A stretch of DNA of 22,833 nt from an uncultured Moraxella sp. (GCA_937975585.1 CALJUC010000019.1:1-22833), one strand, 5' to 3'. Shown: positions 14,920-22,677, counted from the stretch's first letter. The notes: generated by a model not told the origin, from the sequence alone. A program made the numbers and translations.

Positions 14920-15762
14920 TTAGGCGACGCCCAGTGCCTTGGCATGATGGGTAATATGCTCACCGATAAAGCTCGCAATAAAATAATAGCTATGGTCATA
15001 GCCCGCTTGACGGCGCAAAGTCATCGGGTAATTGGCTTGTGCAGCCGCTTGCTCGAGTAATTCAGGCTGTAGCTGCTCCACCAAAAACTCATCAGCCAAC
15101 CCTTGGTCGATCAGTATTGGCAATTGGCGTTTGCCTTGCGATTGGTTTACCAAGTTTACCGTATCATAGAGTTGCCATGTGTCTTTATCATCACCAAGAT
15201 ACGCACTAAATGCCTGTTGTCCCCATGGTACTTGGCTTGGCGCAACGATTGGTGAAAAGGCAGAAGCACTGGCGTAACGCTCTGGGTTGCGTAGGGCAAT
15301 CATTAAGGCACCATGCCCACCCATGCTATGACCAAAGATACTGCGTTGGTCATTGGCCGGAAAGTTGGCTTCAATCAATGCTGGCAATTCCTCGACAATA
15401 TAGTCATACATTTGATAATGCGCTGACCAAGGTGCTTGGGTGGCGTTAACATAAAACCCCGCGCCTTGACCCAAGTCATAACGGTCGGCATTGGCGACAT
15501 CATCGCCGCGTGGACTGGTATCCGGTGCGACCACAATCACGTTGTAATGACTGGCAAATTCGGCAAAGCCTGATTTTTGGATAAAGTTTTGCTCGGTACA
15601 GGTCAGGCCAGACAGCCAATATAACACAGGCAGTTTTTCACCCGTGTTGGCCTTAGGCGGTAGATAAATCGCAAATTTCATCGGTGTACTGGTAGCAGCG
15701 CTATCATGCTGCCACACTTGTAAGTCCCCACCATGCAGTTTGTGCGCTTCTAATTGTTGCAT
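14920..15762 (-). CDS. fghA: S-formylglutathione hydrolase
   Basis: Splits S-formylglutathione to formate and glutathione, the second step of glutathione-dependent formaldehyde oxidation in the cytoplasm. The 280 residues match the esterase D family (about 280). The alpha/beta-hydrolase core shows LYWLSGLTCTEQNF (48-60), the nucleophile elbow GHSMGG (Ser146), and catalytic Asp224 (in GLADEFL) and His257 (in GYDHSYYFI). AGFYV near 101-105 and the ALRNPERYASASAFSPI stretch are typical. AAAGGA precedes ATG 15762 at good spacing. It lies 11 bases after adhC, whose product feeds it, and is the second gene of that operon. E. coli homologues are FrmB and YeiG. Confidence 0.96.
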   Translation of the reverse strand: MQQLEAHKLHGGDLQVWQHDSAATSTPMKFAIYLPPKANTGEKLPVLYWLSGLTCTEQNFIQKSGFAEFASHYNVIVVAPDTSPRGDDVANADRYDLGQGAGFYVNATQAPWSAHYQMYDYIVEELPALIEANFPANDQRSIFGHSMGGHGALMIALRNPERYASASAFSPIVAPSQVPWGQQAFSAYLGDDKDTWQLYDTVNLVNQSQGKRQLPILIDQGLADEFLVEQLQPELLEQAAAQANYPMTLRRQAGYDHSYYFIASFIGEHITHHAKALGVA

Positions 15763-15773
15763 GAAATTATCCT

Positions 15774-16919
15774 TTAAAAATGCACCACTGAACGGATAGA
15801 TTTGCCTTCATGCATCAAGTCAAACGCATGGTTAATATCTTCAAGTCCCATGGTATGAGTGACAAATGGCTCAAGCTGAATCTCACCTGTCATGGCTTGT
15901 TCAACCATACCCGGCAATTGCGATCGACCTTTGACCCCGCCAAAAGCCGTGCCTAACCAACGGCGACCGGTTACCAACTGAAATGGACGCGTACTAATCT
16001 CTTGACCTGCACCCGCCACACCGATAATCACGCTTTGACCCCAACCGCGATGTGCGCACTCAAGTGCCGAACGCATGACATTGACGTTACCGATACACTC
16101 AAAGCTGTGATCAACACCCCAACCAGTCATCTCAACAATAACTTGCTGAATCGGCTTATCATAATCTTTTGGATTAATGCAATCAGTCGCCCCAAACTCA
16201 CGCGCCAAATCGAACTTCTCTGGGTTGGTGTCAACGGCGATAATACGACCCGCATTGGCAAGTTTGGCACCTTGTACCACCGCAAGACCGATACCACCTA
16301 ACCCAAATACCGCGACACTGTCACCGGCTTGGACTTTGGCGGTGTTTTTGACTGCGCCTAGACCGGTGGTAACGCCACAGCCCAATAGACAGACTTGTTC
16401 GTGGTTGGCGTCAGGGTTGATTTTGGCCAGTGATACTTCAGCGACCACCGTATATTCACTAAAAGTCGAGCAGCCCATATAGTGGTAAATTGGCTGACCA
16501 TTGTAGCTAAAGCGCGTTGTGCCATCTGGCATCACACCTTTGCCTTGGGTCGCACGTACCGCAACGCACAAATTGGTTTTGTTGCTTTTACAAAATAAGC
16601 ACTCACCACACTCTGCAGTGTATAGAGGAATCACATGGTCACCGACTGCGACACTGGTCACACCTTCACCCACAGCCACGACCACGCCAGCGCCTTCATG
16701 GCCTAACACCGCAGGAAATACACCCTCTGGGTCATCACCACTTAAGGTAAATGCGTCCGTATGGCAGACACCCGTATGACTGATTTTGACCATGACCTCA
16801 CCGGCCTTGGGCGGCTCGACATCAAGTTCAACGATTTGTAATGGCTGACCTGCGGCAAAGGCAACGGCTGCTTTTGATTTAATTGGTTTGGTAAAATCTA
16901 ATTTGCTTGTATCATTCAT
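15774..16919 (-). CDS. adhC: S-(hydroxymethyl)glutathione dehydrogenase / class III alcohol dehydrogenase
   Basis: Zinc- and NAD-dependent oxidation of the spontaneous formaldehyde-glutathione adduct to S-formylglutathione; this class also reduces S-nitrosoglutathione. From ATG 16919 it has 381 residues, near the family's 370. Catalytic zinc ligands are Cys52 (HTGVCHTD) and His74 (GHEGAG), with the third cysteine in LLGCGVTTG. The structural zinc site is CGECLFC plus CVAV (Cys104, 107, 110, 118). The Rossmann fold shows FGLGGIGLAVVQGAK. CIGNVNVMRSALECAHRGWGQSVIIG is a class III hallmark. The frame is open to 16958, but the predicted -10 lies in that stretch, so ATG 16919 (or 16922), 7 bases from AGGA, is the start. 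No FrmR-type repressor gene is adjacent. Confidence 0.96.
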   Translation of the reverse strand: MNDTSKLDFTKPIKSKAAVAFAAGQPLQIVELDVEPPKAGEVMVKISHTGVCHTDAFTLSGDDPEGVFPAVLGHEGAGVVVAVGEGVTSVAVGDHVIPLYTAECGECLFCKSNKTNLCVAVRATQGKGVMPDGTTRFSYNGQPIYHYMGCSTFSEYTVVAEVSLAKINPDANHEQVCLLGCGVTTGLGAVKNTAKVQAGDSVAVFGLGGIGLAVVQGAKLANAGRIIAVDTNPEKFDLAREFGATDCINPKDYDKPIQQVIVEMTGWGVDHSFECIGNVNVMRSALECAHRGWGQSVIIGVAGAGQEISTRPFQLVTGRRWLGTAFGGVKGRSQLPGMVEQAMTGEIQLEPFVTHTMGLEDINHAFDLMHEGKSIRSVVHF

Positions 16920-16947
16920 CATATTATCCTTATAGCTAAATAAATTC

Positions 16948-16975
16948 ATTATATCCAATTAAACAGTGAACTAAA
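16948..16975 (-). promoter_or_regulatory. Predicted sigma-70 promoter for adhC-fghA
   Basis: On the minus strand, a perfect TATAAT (16953-16948) sits 16 bases from a poor -35, TTTAGT (16975-16970). The start site would be near 16941, about 20 bases before ATG 16919. The weak -35 would fit an activator-dependent promoter. Confidence 0.45.
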
Positions 16976-17024
16976 GCGAAAAAAACAAATCAATACTAAA
17001 AAAAGCTTATACCATAAAAGTAAT

Positions 17025-17060
17025 AAAAAAACCGCCTATCATGACGGATAGGCGGTTTTT
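17025..17060 (-). terminator. Rho-independent terminator after acs
   Basis: CCGCCTATC (17032-17040) and GATAGGCGG (17047-17055) are exact reverse complements around a six-base loop. On the minus strand seven T residues follow (17031 to 17025). It separates acs from the adhC promoter, so the two units are transcribed independently. Confidence 0.9.
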
Positions 17061-17084
17061 CAAGTTAAAGTTGATAACCAAAGA

Positions 17085-19022
17085 TTAGCCAGCTTTAACC
17101 ACACTGATTAGGTTGTCAACCACTTCTGGTTCTGCCAAGGTTGAGGTATCACCAAGGCCATCAAATTCATTGGCGGCAAGTTTACGCAGAATACGGCGCA
17201 TGATTTTACCGGAGCGAGTTTTTGGCAGTGCATCAACCAAATACAAGGCATCTAAGTGCGCAATTGGGCCAATCTCACCACGAACATGGCGATTAATCTC
17301 AGCTTTGAGTAGTTCACTTGACTCTTCACCGGCTTTCAAAATCACATAGGCCGCAACACCTTGACCTTTTAGGTCATGTGGCATACCCACAACGGCTGCT
17401 TCAGCAACAGCTGGGTGTGATACCAAGGCGCTTTCGAGTTCAGCAGTACCCAAGCGGTGACCTGAGACGTTTAATACATCGTCAACACGACCGGTAATCC
17501 AGTAGTGGCCATCTTGGTCGCGTAATGCGCCATCACCAGTAAAGTACGAACCAGGGTAGGTACTAAAGTAGGTTTCTAAGAAGCGCTTATGGTCGCCCCA
17601 GATAGTACGCATTTGGCCTGGCCAGCTGTCTTTGATGACTAGGTTGCCTTCACCCGCGCCGCTAATCTCATTACCTTCAGCATCCACAATCGCAGGTTTG
17701 ATACCGTATAATGGGTTCATGGCTGAGCCTGGTTTTAAGTCAACGGTGTTTGGAATTGGGGTCATCAAGATACCGCCAGTTTCGGTTTGCCACCACGTAT
17801 CAACGATTGGACAACGACCTTCACCGACAACATTGTAGTACCAATCCCAAGCTTCTGGGTTAATTGGCTCACCAACTGACCCTAATAGACGTAGGCTTGA
17901 ACGGTTTGACTTACGTACATACTCGTCACCTTCTTTCATCATCGCACGGATAGCGGTTGGTGCGGTGTATAGAATGCTGACGTTATGTTTATCAATAATA
18001 TGACCAATACGTGCCCAATCTGGATATTGTGGTACACCTTCGAACATCACGGTCGTGGTACCGCTAGCAAGTGGTGCATACACTACATAAGTATGACCCG
18101 TTACCCAGCCCACATCAGCAGTACACCAGAAGACGTCATCTTTTTTGATATCAAATACATCACGGAACGTTGATAAACCATAAGTTAAATAGCCGCCAGT
18201 CGTGTGCAATACGCCTTTTGGTTTACCGGTTGAGCCCGAGGTGTATAGTAAAAATAGTGGATCTTCTGCGTCCATTGGCTCTGGTGGACAATCTTCTGAT
18301 GCATTGTCAATCAGGTTGTGATACCAAATATCACGACGACCACTCATTGGGATTGACTCACCGGTACGATAGACCACAATAACGTTTTCAACGCATTCGG
18401 TACCATCATGATCAAGCGCGCGGTCAACATTGTGTTTTAATGGGGTGTGCTTGCCGCCACGTACTGATTCGTCAGCAGTGATAACCACTTTTGATTGGCT
18501 ATCGATAATACGACTTGCCAAGCTTTCTGCCGAGAAACCACCGAATACCAATGAGTGAATGGCACCAATACGCGCACATGCAAGCATCGCAACCGCGGCT
18601 TCGGGAATCATCGGTAAGTAAATGGTGACGCGGTCGCCTTTCTTGACACCTTTACGGCGTAGCGCACTACCCAAGCGACATACTTCTGAGTGTAATTCTT
18701 TATAAGAAATGATTTTGTGTCGTGATGGGTGATCACCTTCCCAAATAATCGCTGGTTTGTATGGATGTGTTTCCACGTGACGGTCTAGACAGTTAACAGA
18801 AACGTTTAATTGTCCATCTTCAAACCATTTAATGCTAAAATTATCTAAATCATAATTGACGTTTTTGATTTGGGTTGGCTTTTTGATCCAATCAACTAAC
18901 TCAGCACGTTTTGCCCAAAACGTTTCATTGTTGTCGACAGATTCTTGGTAGGTGTCAGCGTATTTTTGTGGGTTTGAATTAGCTTTGGCCGCAAATTCAG
19001 CACTATGTGGAAAGGTCTTCAT
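17085..19022 (-). CDS. acs: Acetyl-coenzyme A synthetase (AMP-forming)
   Basis: Activates acetate with ATP and CoA through an acetyl-adenylate, allowing growth on acetate and recovery of overflow acetate. The 645 residues are close to the family's 650. The AMP-binding P-loop YTSGSTGKPKGV lies near 257-268. VDTWWQTETGG (A5-type) and YFTGDGA are present, and YWITGRVDDVLNVSGHRLGTAELE spans the hinge. PKTRSGKIMRR (600-610) carries Lys606, the residue whose acetylation inactivates Acs in enterobacteria. ATG 19022 has AAGGAG 10 bases upstream, slightly long. It has its own terminator and diverges from the flavoprotein gene across about 215 bases. Confidence 0.97.
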   Translation of the reverse strand: MKTFPHSAEFAAKANSNPQKYADTYQESVDNNETFWAKRAELVDWIKKPTQIKNVNYDLDNFSIKWFEDGQLNVSVNCLDRHVETHPYKPAIIWEGDHPSRHKIISYKELHSEVCRLGSALRRKGVKKGDRVTIYLPMIPEAAVAMLACARIGAIHSLVFGGFSAESLASRIIDSQSKVVITADESVRGGKHTPLKHNVDRALDHDGTECVENVIVVYRTGESIPMSGRRDIWYHNLIDNASEDCPPEPMDAEDPLFLLYTSGSTGKPKGVLHTTGGYLTYGLSTFRDVFDIKKDDVFWCTADVGWVTGHTYVVYAPLASGTTTVMFEGVPQYPDWARIGHIIDKHNVSILYTAPTAIRAMMKEGDEYVRKSNRSSLRLLGSVGEPINPEAWDWYYNVVGEGRCPIVDTWWQTETGGILMTPIPNTVDLKPGSAMNPLYGIKPAIVDAEGNEISGAGEGNLVIKDSWPGQMRTIWGDHKRFLETYFSTYPGSYFTGDGALRDQDGHYWITGRVDDVLNVSGHRLGTAELESALVSHPAVAEAAVVGMPHDLKGQGVAAYVILKAGEESSELLKAEINRHVRGEIGPIAHLDALYLVDALPKTRSGKIMRRILRKLAANEFDGLGDTSTLAEPEVVDNLISVVKAG

Positions 19023-19237
19023 TAACTAAACACTCCTTGTCTTAATTGATTACGATAGCGATTGCCATACATTAGTACGGTAACTATCATTCCCTGATAA
19101 CTGGTAGTAGTTTGACAAACAATGACTAGCCTTGTAAATAGCAAAAGGCATTTTATGATGAAATTTTTTGTATCATTTTAAGAAATTATACTTGAACTAA
19201 GCTGTCACATTGCATTGAATACGGGAAATTAGCGGCT

Positions 19238-20458
19238 ATGACAACACAATCAGCAGATGTGGTAATCATTGGGGCAGGGGCGTCGGGGCTATTTTGTGCG
19301 ATGACTGCAGGGCAGCGTGGGCGTCGAGTTTTGGTACTAGACCATGCCAACAAACCCGGTAAAAAAATTCTCATGAGTGGTGGTGGTCGCTGTAACTTTA
19401 CCAATTACACGGTTGAACCAGACAATTACTTGGGCGAAAACGCGCATTTTTGTAAGTCGGCGCTGTCACGTTATCTGAATTGGGATTTTATCGGCATGGT
19501 GATGACACATGGTATTGCCTACCATGAGCGCGATCACGGTCAGCTATTTTGTGACAACTCAGCAAATGATATCTTACAGATGCTATTAACTGAATGCCAA
19601 CAAGCAGGCGTGACGATTCAGGTGAAAACCAGTATAGAGCAAATTCAAGCACTCGACGAGGGCTTTTTACTCACCGTCAAACACGCGGATAAAGTGCAAC
19701 AGATTCGTTGTCAGTCGTTGGTCGTTGCCACAGGTGGGTTGTCGATTCCCACGATGGGGGCAACCGGGTTTGGCTATCAGGTAGCCGAGCAGTTTGGTCA
19801 TGATATCGTGCCGACATCGGCAGGCTTGGTGCCCTTTACCTTGACCGATAAGATGGGCGAGGCGTTTAAGGCATTGTCAGGGATTAGCCTAGAAGTCGTG
19901 GCGTTTAATGAGCGGATTAGTTTTAAACTGCCGTTATTATTTACCCATCGTGGGCTATCCGGCCCAAGTATGTTGCAGTTGTCAAATTACTGGCAAGTGG
20001 GCGAGCCGATTTTTATTAATTTTTTCCCAACCGTGGCGATAGATGAGTTTTTATTGGCACAAAAAAAAGCCCATCCTAAGTCATTGATCCGCACGGTTCT
20101 CGCGGACTTTTTACCCAGTGAAGCCTTACCAAAAAAACTGTTATTAACCCTACAAAGCTTGGTGTTTGCTGAGGTCGCCGAAACCGAGCTTGCCAATATC
20201 AAAGACGATACGCTAGCCCATATCGGTGAACGCCTAAACGGTCTACGTATCATACCGTCAGGTACAGAGGGCTATCGCACTGCTGAGGTCACTCGAGGCG
20301 GTGTTGCCACCGACCAAGTGTCATCCAAGACCTTAGAAAGCCAGTTACAGCCAAATTTATACTTTGTCGGTGAAGTGCTTGACGTCACTGGTTGGCTCGG
20401 TGGCTATAACTTTCAATGGGCGTGGGCGAGTGGCTTTGTCGCGGGGTCTATCGCCTAA
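19238..20458 (+). CDS. HI0933/YhiN-family FAD-dependent oxidoreductase
   Basis: A flavoprotein of the HI0933 family (E. coli YhiN; also labelled BaiN-like or 'aminoacetone oxidase family'), 406 residues, cytoplasmic. The FAD-binding GAGASG (12-17) begins a Rossmann fold ending in LVLD. MSGGGRCNFTN is the family signature, and VATGGLSIPTMGATGFGY contains the second FAD contact (ATG motif). The C-terminal GEVLDVTGWLGGYNFQWAWASG closes the FAD site and is diagnostic. The reaction catalysed is poorly known for most members. ATG 19238 has only a weak ribosome-binding site. It converges with the frameshifted small gene 15 bases beyond its stop; I saw no hairpin terminator there. Confidence 0.93.
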   Translation: MTTQSADVVIIGAGASGLFCAMTAGQRGRRVLVLDHANKPGKKILMSGGGRCNFTNYTVEPDNYLGENAHFCKSALSRYLNWDFIGMVMTHGIAYHERDHGQLFCDNSANDILQMLLTECQQAGVTIQVKTSIEQIQALDEGFLLTVKHADKVQQIRCQSLVVATGGLSIPTMGATGFGYQVAEQFGHDIVPTSAGLVPFTLTDKMGEAFKALSGISLEVVAFNERISFKLPLLFTHRGLSGPSMLQLSNYWQVGEPIFINFFPTVAIDEFLLAQKKAHPKSLIRTVLADFLPSEALPKKLLLTLQSLVFAEVAETELANIKDDTLAHIGERLNGLRIIPSGTEGYRTAEVTRGGVATDQVSSKTLESQLQPNLYFVGEVLDVTGWLGGYNFQWAWASGFVAGSIA

Positions 20459-20473
20459 TAGTTAGTGGAACGC

Positions 20474-20715
20474 TTACAAATTAGCCGCTAATATAATCGG
20501 AATCACCCAATCTTCTTTATGTGCCAAATGGTCAAATAACAATGGCGGTATCACCTCCACTTGCGCGATGCTATCGGCAGTGACCGCTTGATAGGCAGCC
20601 CTTACCGTTGTATCGTCAGGCGCAGTCGTAACTGCTAAGACCGTAAGCTTTTCCAAGTATCACGTGGATAATTGGCTAATAATGGGCTAGTGCTGTGCAA
20701 AGTAGCATCTCTCAT
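20474..20715 (-). pseudogene. Small gene apparently broken by a one-base frameshift (about 80 residues if restored)
   Basis: Two adjoining frames on the minus strand read as one protein. ATG 20715 opens MRDATLHSTSPLLANYPRDTW and then fails within five codons. The other frame, starting at base 20653, reads EKLTVLAVTTAPDDTTVRAA and on to DWVIPIILAANL before TAA 20474-20476. Joining them needs one base re-read, or one G restored in TTGGAAAAG (minus, 20656-20648), giving ...RDTW-EKLTVLA... with normal codon choice throughout. The second part alone has only a TTG start right after a stop codon and no ribosome-binding site, which supports a break. The family is not recognised; the product would be soluble. 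It could be a real mutation, a sequencing error or recoding. The opening ATG follows an in-frame stop by one codon, so it is the only candidate start. Confidence 0.5.
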
Positions 20716-20794
20716 TGCCTAATCTCAAGTTATCGCGATTCGTTAGTTCTGGTTAATACACTTAATTTAATTTTATAAAAAAAATTTTTAAAGC

Positions 20795-20822
20795 TTGCTA
20801 AAATGTTAGCATGCTATATACT
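20795..20822 (+). promoter_or_regulatory. Predicted promoter of the cold-shock gene, with palindromes in its spacer
   Basis: TTGCTA (20795-20800), a 16-base spacer and TATACT (20817-20822) form a fair sigma-70 promoter. The spacer contains GCTAAAATGTTAGC (20797-20810, inverted arms GCTAA/TTAGC) and the perfect palindrome TAGCATGCTA (20807-20816), which could be an operator. AT-rich sequence lies just upstream. The start site would be near 20829. Confidence 0.5.
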
Positions 20823-20828
20823 GAACCT

Positions 20829-21050
20829 AGCTAGAAAGAAAGTCTTTGTTAAAAACGTCTTTGATTCAATCAGTTGCCTAGTATTTTGTTTGTAAAATCA
20901 ATATCCTGCGTTATAGATATATCATCATCGTTTTTAAATATTGCCCAGTATCTGGGGGCTATGTTTCCAAGCACGATAAGCCCTATAATGAGGTCTTAAT
21001 CGTGGTCATACGACCGAATTTTAATATATATTTATCTAAAGGATAATATC
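20829..21050 (+). promoter_or_regulatory. Long 5' leader of the cold-shock gene
   Basis: About 220 bases separate the predicted start site from ATG 21051, with no reading frame of note. Small hairpins can be drawn at 20945-20957 (CCCAG-TAT-CTGGG) and near 21004-21015 (GGTC-ATAC-GACC), the second about 25 bases before the ribosome-binding site AAGGA. Long structured leaders of this kind make cspA mRNA temperature-responsive in E. coli; the same is inferred here. A TATAAT at 20984-20989 with no -35 could be a second, nearer promoter. The rest of 20716-20794 is AT-rich with nothing recognised. Confidence 0.4.
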
Positions 21051-21260
21051 ATGTCAAACACAGTAACTGGTACCGTAAAGTGGTTTAACGAAGCAAAAGG
21101 CTTTGGCTTTATCGAACAAGAAAATGGCAAAGACGTATTTGCGCATTATAGCCAAATCGCTAGCAGCGGTTTCAAAACTTTAGCTGAAGGTCAACGTGTA
21201 TCATTCACCGTGACCCCAGGTCAAAAAGGCGATCAAGCTAGCAACATCGTTGCTATCTAA
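21051..21260 (+). CDS. Cold-shock domain protein (CspA family)
   Basis: A single-domain OB-fold nucleic-acid chaperone of 69 residues, the standard CspA length. It has GTVKWFNEAKGFGFI with RNP1 (KGFGFI, 16-21) and RNP2 as VFAHY (29-33), where VFVHF/Y is commoner. The remaining GFKTLAEGQRVSFTVTPGQKGDQASNIVAI is typical. AAAGGATAATATC gives a strong ribosome-binding site. It is transcribed alone, with a long leader and a terminator 57 bases past the stop. Whether it is cold-induced or constitutive cannot be told from the protein; the leader favours regulation. Confidence 0.96.
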   Translation: MSNTVTGTVKWFNEAKGFGFIEQENGKDVFAHYSQIASSGFKTLAEGQRVSFTVTPGQKGDQASNIVAI

Positions 21261-21316
21261 GTTGCACTGATATAGACCTTTTTCAAGATGCATGAGCAGA
21301 TTGATTAAGCGTCATC

Positions 21317-21350
21317 AAAAAAAGACAAGCCGATTGGTTTGTCTTTTTTT
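21317..21350 (+). terminator. Rho-independent terminator after the cold-shock gene
   Basis: AAAAAAAGACAAGCC (21317-21331) pairs with GGTTTGTCTTTTTTT (21336-21350), with one G-U pair and a GATT loop, ending in seven T residues. Confidence 0.9.
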
Positions 21351-21385
21351 ATTGCCTACTATTTTTATGAGCAAGGATTTGATAC

Positions 21386-21418
21386 AAAAAAGACCCATCG
21401 CAGGAGGTATGCGATGGG
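21386..21418 (-). terminator. Minus-strand intrinsic terminator with CCUCC loop
   Basis: A perfect 9-bp stem around the seven-base loop TACCTCC, then TCTTTTTT on the minus strand (21393-21386). There is no T run on the plus side, so it works leftward only. It cannot belong to pgsA or the cold-shock gene, both on the plus strand. Confidence 0.72.
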
Positions 21419-21459
21419 CTGAGGAAAAACGGCAAGTCCAACAAACTACTAAGAAATAC
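21386..21459 (-). ncRNA. Candidate small RNA of about 75 bases
   Basis: The minus strand ends in a perfect nine-base-pair hairpin (TGCGATGGG/CCCATCGCA, 21410-21418 with 21394-21402) followed by TC and six T residues, the form of an intrinsic terminator. No protein gene precedes it on that strand. Upstream on that strand, TTGACC (21493-21488, 5/6) and CATTCT (21471-21466, 3/6) are 16 bases apart, placing a start near 21459. The unpaired part holds a U-rich GUUUUUCCUC stretch of the kind Hfq binds, and the terminator loop reads UACCUCC, complementary to a Shine-Dalgarno. This is a prediction only; the weak -10 is its main flaw. Confidence 0.45.
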
Positions 21460-21464
21460 TATTT

Positions 21465-21483
21465 GAGAATGATAATTACTTAA
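21465..21483 (-). promoter_or_regulatory. Fur-box-like site overlapping the candidate small-RNA promoter
   Basis: GAGAATGATAATTACTTAA matches the classical 19-base Fur consensus at 13 positions, including the unbroken core AATGATAAT. It covers the -10 and most of the spacer of the predicted leftward promoter, where a repressor would act. AT-rich sequence makes partial matches common. Confidence 0.38.
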
Positions 21484-21647
21484 TAAGGGTCAATCACGGA
21501 ATATCAATGTTGCAGTTACATTTCCTAACATAACAAAGGAATGAAACATACTGCTTTATCAATAAAAAAGCCGTATTTAGTGTACATTTCTATAAGTATA
21601 TTGATATCAAAAATATTAGAATTTATAGGACATGAATCTTATTCATC

Positions 21648-21666
21648 AATTGTGATTATCATTATT
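21648..21666. promoter_or_regulatory. Second Fur-box-like site
   Basis: AATTGTGATTATCATTATT matches the 19-base Fur consensus at 14 positions, with GATTATCATTAT matching 11 of 12 in its right part. It lies about 165 bases from the first site; I found no obvious promoter tied to it. Confidence 0.28.
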
Positions 21667-21932
21667 TTGTCTTAATTACCAAGGCGCTATTATTATGTAA
21701 TTTGGTATTAGCGACTGTGAAACCAGTCTAATATAAAATTAGACAAGAAAAAGCATTTAATTTACAGCCTGTTACCATTGAAGTGTTTCTTATACAATGA
21801 CATAATTTGCAAAGTTTTACTATGCGATAGCTATTTATGGTATGTTGGTGGCTAGGGCAGTTTGGGGCAATATTTTAAGATAATTTTGAAAGAATCAGGG
21901 CAACGTTGGGGTAGTGTATTTCCAGTTGCCGA

Positions 21933-21938
21933 TATAAT
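21933..21938 (+). promoter_or_regulatory. Predicted -10 element for pgsA
   Basis: A perfect TATAAT lies 31 bases before ATG 21970, but no good -35 is found at 16-18 bases. The start site would be near 21945, giving a short leader. Confidence 0.35.
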
Positions 21939-21969
21939 AAAACCGTGTTAACAGTTTGCGAATTAGCCA

Positions 21970-22638
21970 ATGAATGATCAATCATCTGACCGTCTAAACC
22001 CAACTTCGGGCAAAAATACGATTTTTAATCTGCCGAATAATTTAACCATTGCCCGTATTGTGATGATTCCGCTGTTTGTCGCGATTGCTTATTGGCCACC
22101 GGCTATGGGGATTAACCAACCCGCTATTAGTAACAATGTATTAGCCAATATTGGGATGTACCAGTTTAGTGATAGTTTGCTACGGCATTTTTTATTGACC
22201 TTTGTGTTTGTACTTGCGGCAATTACAGATTGGTTAGATGGTTATTTTGCACGTAAGTTGCAGTTGACCTCAGCATTTGGGCGATTTTTAGACCCGGTTG
22301 CGGATAAGTTGATGGTCGCGGCTGCGTTGATTATTTTGGTACAGTGGCACCCTGATATCGTGATGGCGATTTCCGCGATTGTGATTATCTCACGTGAGAT
22401 TGCCGTATCGGCCTTACGCGAGTGGATGGCAGAGTTGGGTAATCGTACCAGTGTCGCGGTATCGTATGTCGGTAAACTCAAAACCACCTTTCAGATGATT
22501 GCCATCACGGTACTATTACTAAATTGGGAATCGTTAGAAATGCTGGGTTATTTATTGATGATTATATCGGTGATACTGACGTTGTGGTCGATGTTTATTT
22601 ATTTAAAAGCCGCTTGGCCGTATCTAAAAAAGCCTTAA
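21970..22638 (+). CDS. pgsA: CDP-diacylglycerol-glycerol-3-phosphate 3-phosphatidyltransferase
   Basis: An inner-membrane enzyme joining CDP-diacylglycerol and glycerol-3-phosphate to form phosphatidylglycerophosphate, the committed step to phosphatidylglycerol and cardiolipin. It has 222 residues, against about 182 in E. coli. The excess is a polar N-terminus (1-18) and an insert after the first helix (about 43-68). The CDP-alcohol phosphotransferase signature DG-x2-AR-x8-G-x3-D-x3-D is complete: D90, G91, A94, R95, G104, D108, D112. NLPNNLTIARIVMIPLFV starts the first membrane helix, and REIAVSALREWMAELGNRTSVAVSYVGKLKTT matches PgsA closely. No ribosome-binding site is evident before ATG 21970, so the start is the least certain part. 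It is followed by a terminator. Confidence 0.95.
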   Translation: MNDQSSDRLNPTSGKNTIFNLPNNLTIARIVMIPLFVAIAYWPPAMGINQPAISNNVLANIGMYQFSDSLLRHFLLTFVFVLAAITDWLDGYFARKLQLTSAFGRFLDPVADKLMVAAALIILVQWHPDIVMAISAIVIISREIAVSALREWMAELGNRTSVAVSYVGKLKTTFQMIAITVLLLNWESLEMLGYLLMIISVILTLWSMFIYLKAAWPYLKKP

Positions 22639-22677
22639 TGACAGCCTTATAGAACCTTATAGAAATAGTTACTCAGT

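Larger units (their letters stand above)
21261..21969. other. 709-base gene-poor region between the cold-shock gene and pgsA
   Basis: No protein gene is supported. A 63-codon frame at 21292-21483 runs straight through two terminator hairpins and looks accidental. The region holds the cold-shock terminator, a minus-strand terminator hairpin (21386-21418) with a plausible promoter facing it, two Fur-box-like sites (21465-21483, 21648-21666), and a small inverted repeat GTCTAAT/ATTAGAC at 21726-21744. The pgsA -10 lies at its right end. The middle is strongly AT-rich. Confidence 0.6.

Noticed and set aside
16920..16958. 13-residue N-terminal extension of AdhC
   Set aside because: A perfect TATAAT lies inside it, it has no ribosome-binding site, and relatives start close to KSRAAVAF.
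19023..19237. Sigma-54 or strong sigma-70 promoter for acs
   Set aside because: TGGCA words are present but the -12 half is missing, and no -35/-10 pair was better than chance.
21292..21483. 63-residue plus-strand frame after the cold-shock gene
   Set aside because: It runs through the cold-shock terminator and a second hairpin, has no ribosome-binding site or promoter, and its residues look like translated non-coding DNA.
21726..21744. Inverted repeat GTCTAAT/ATTAGAC as a terminator
   Set aside because: The stem is AT-rich and short and no T run follows on either strand.
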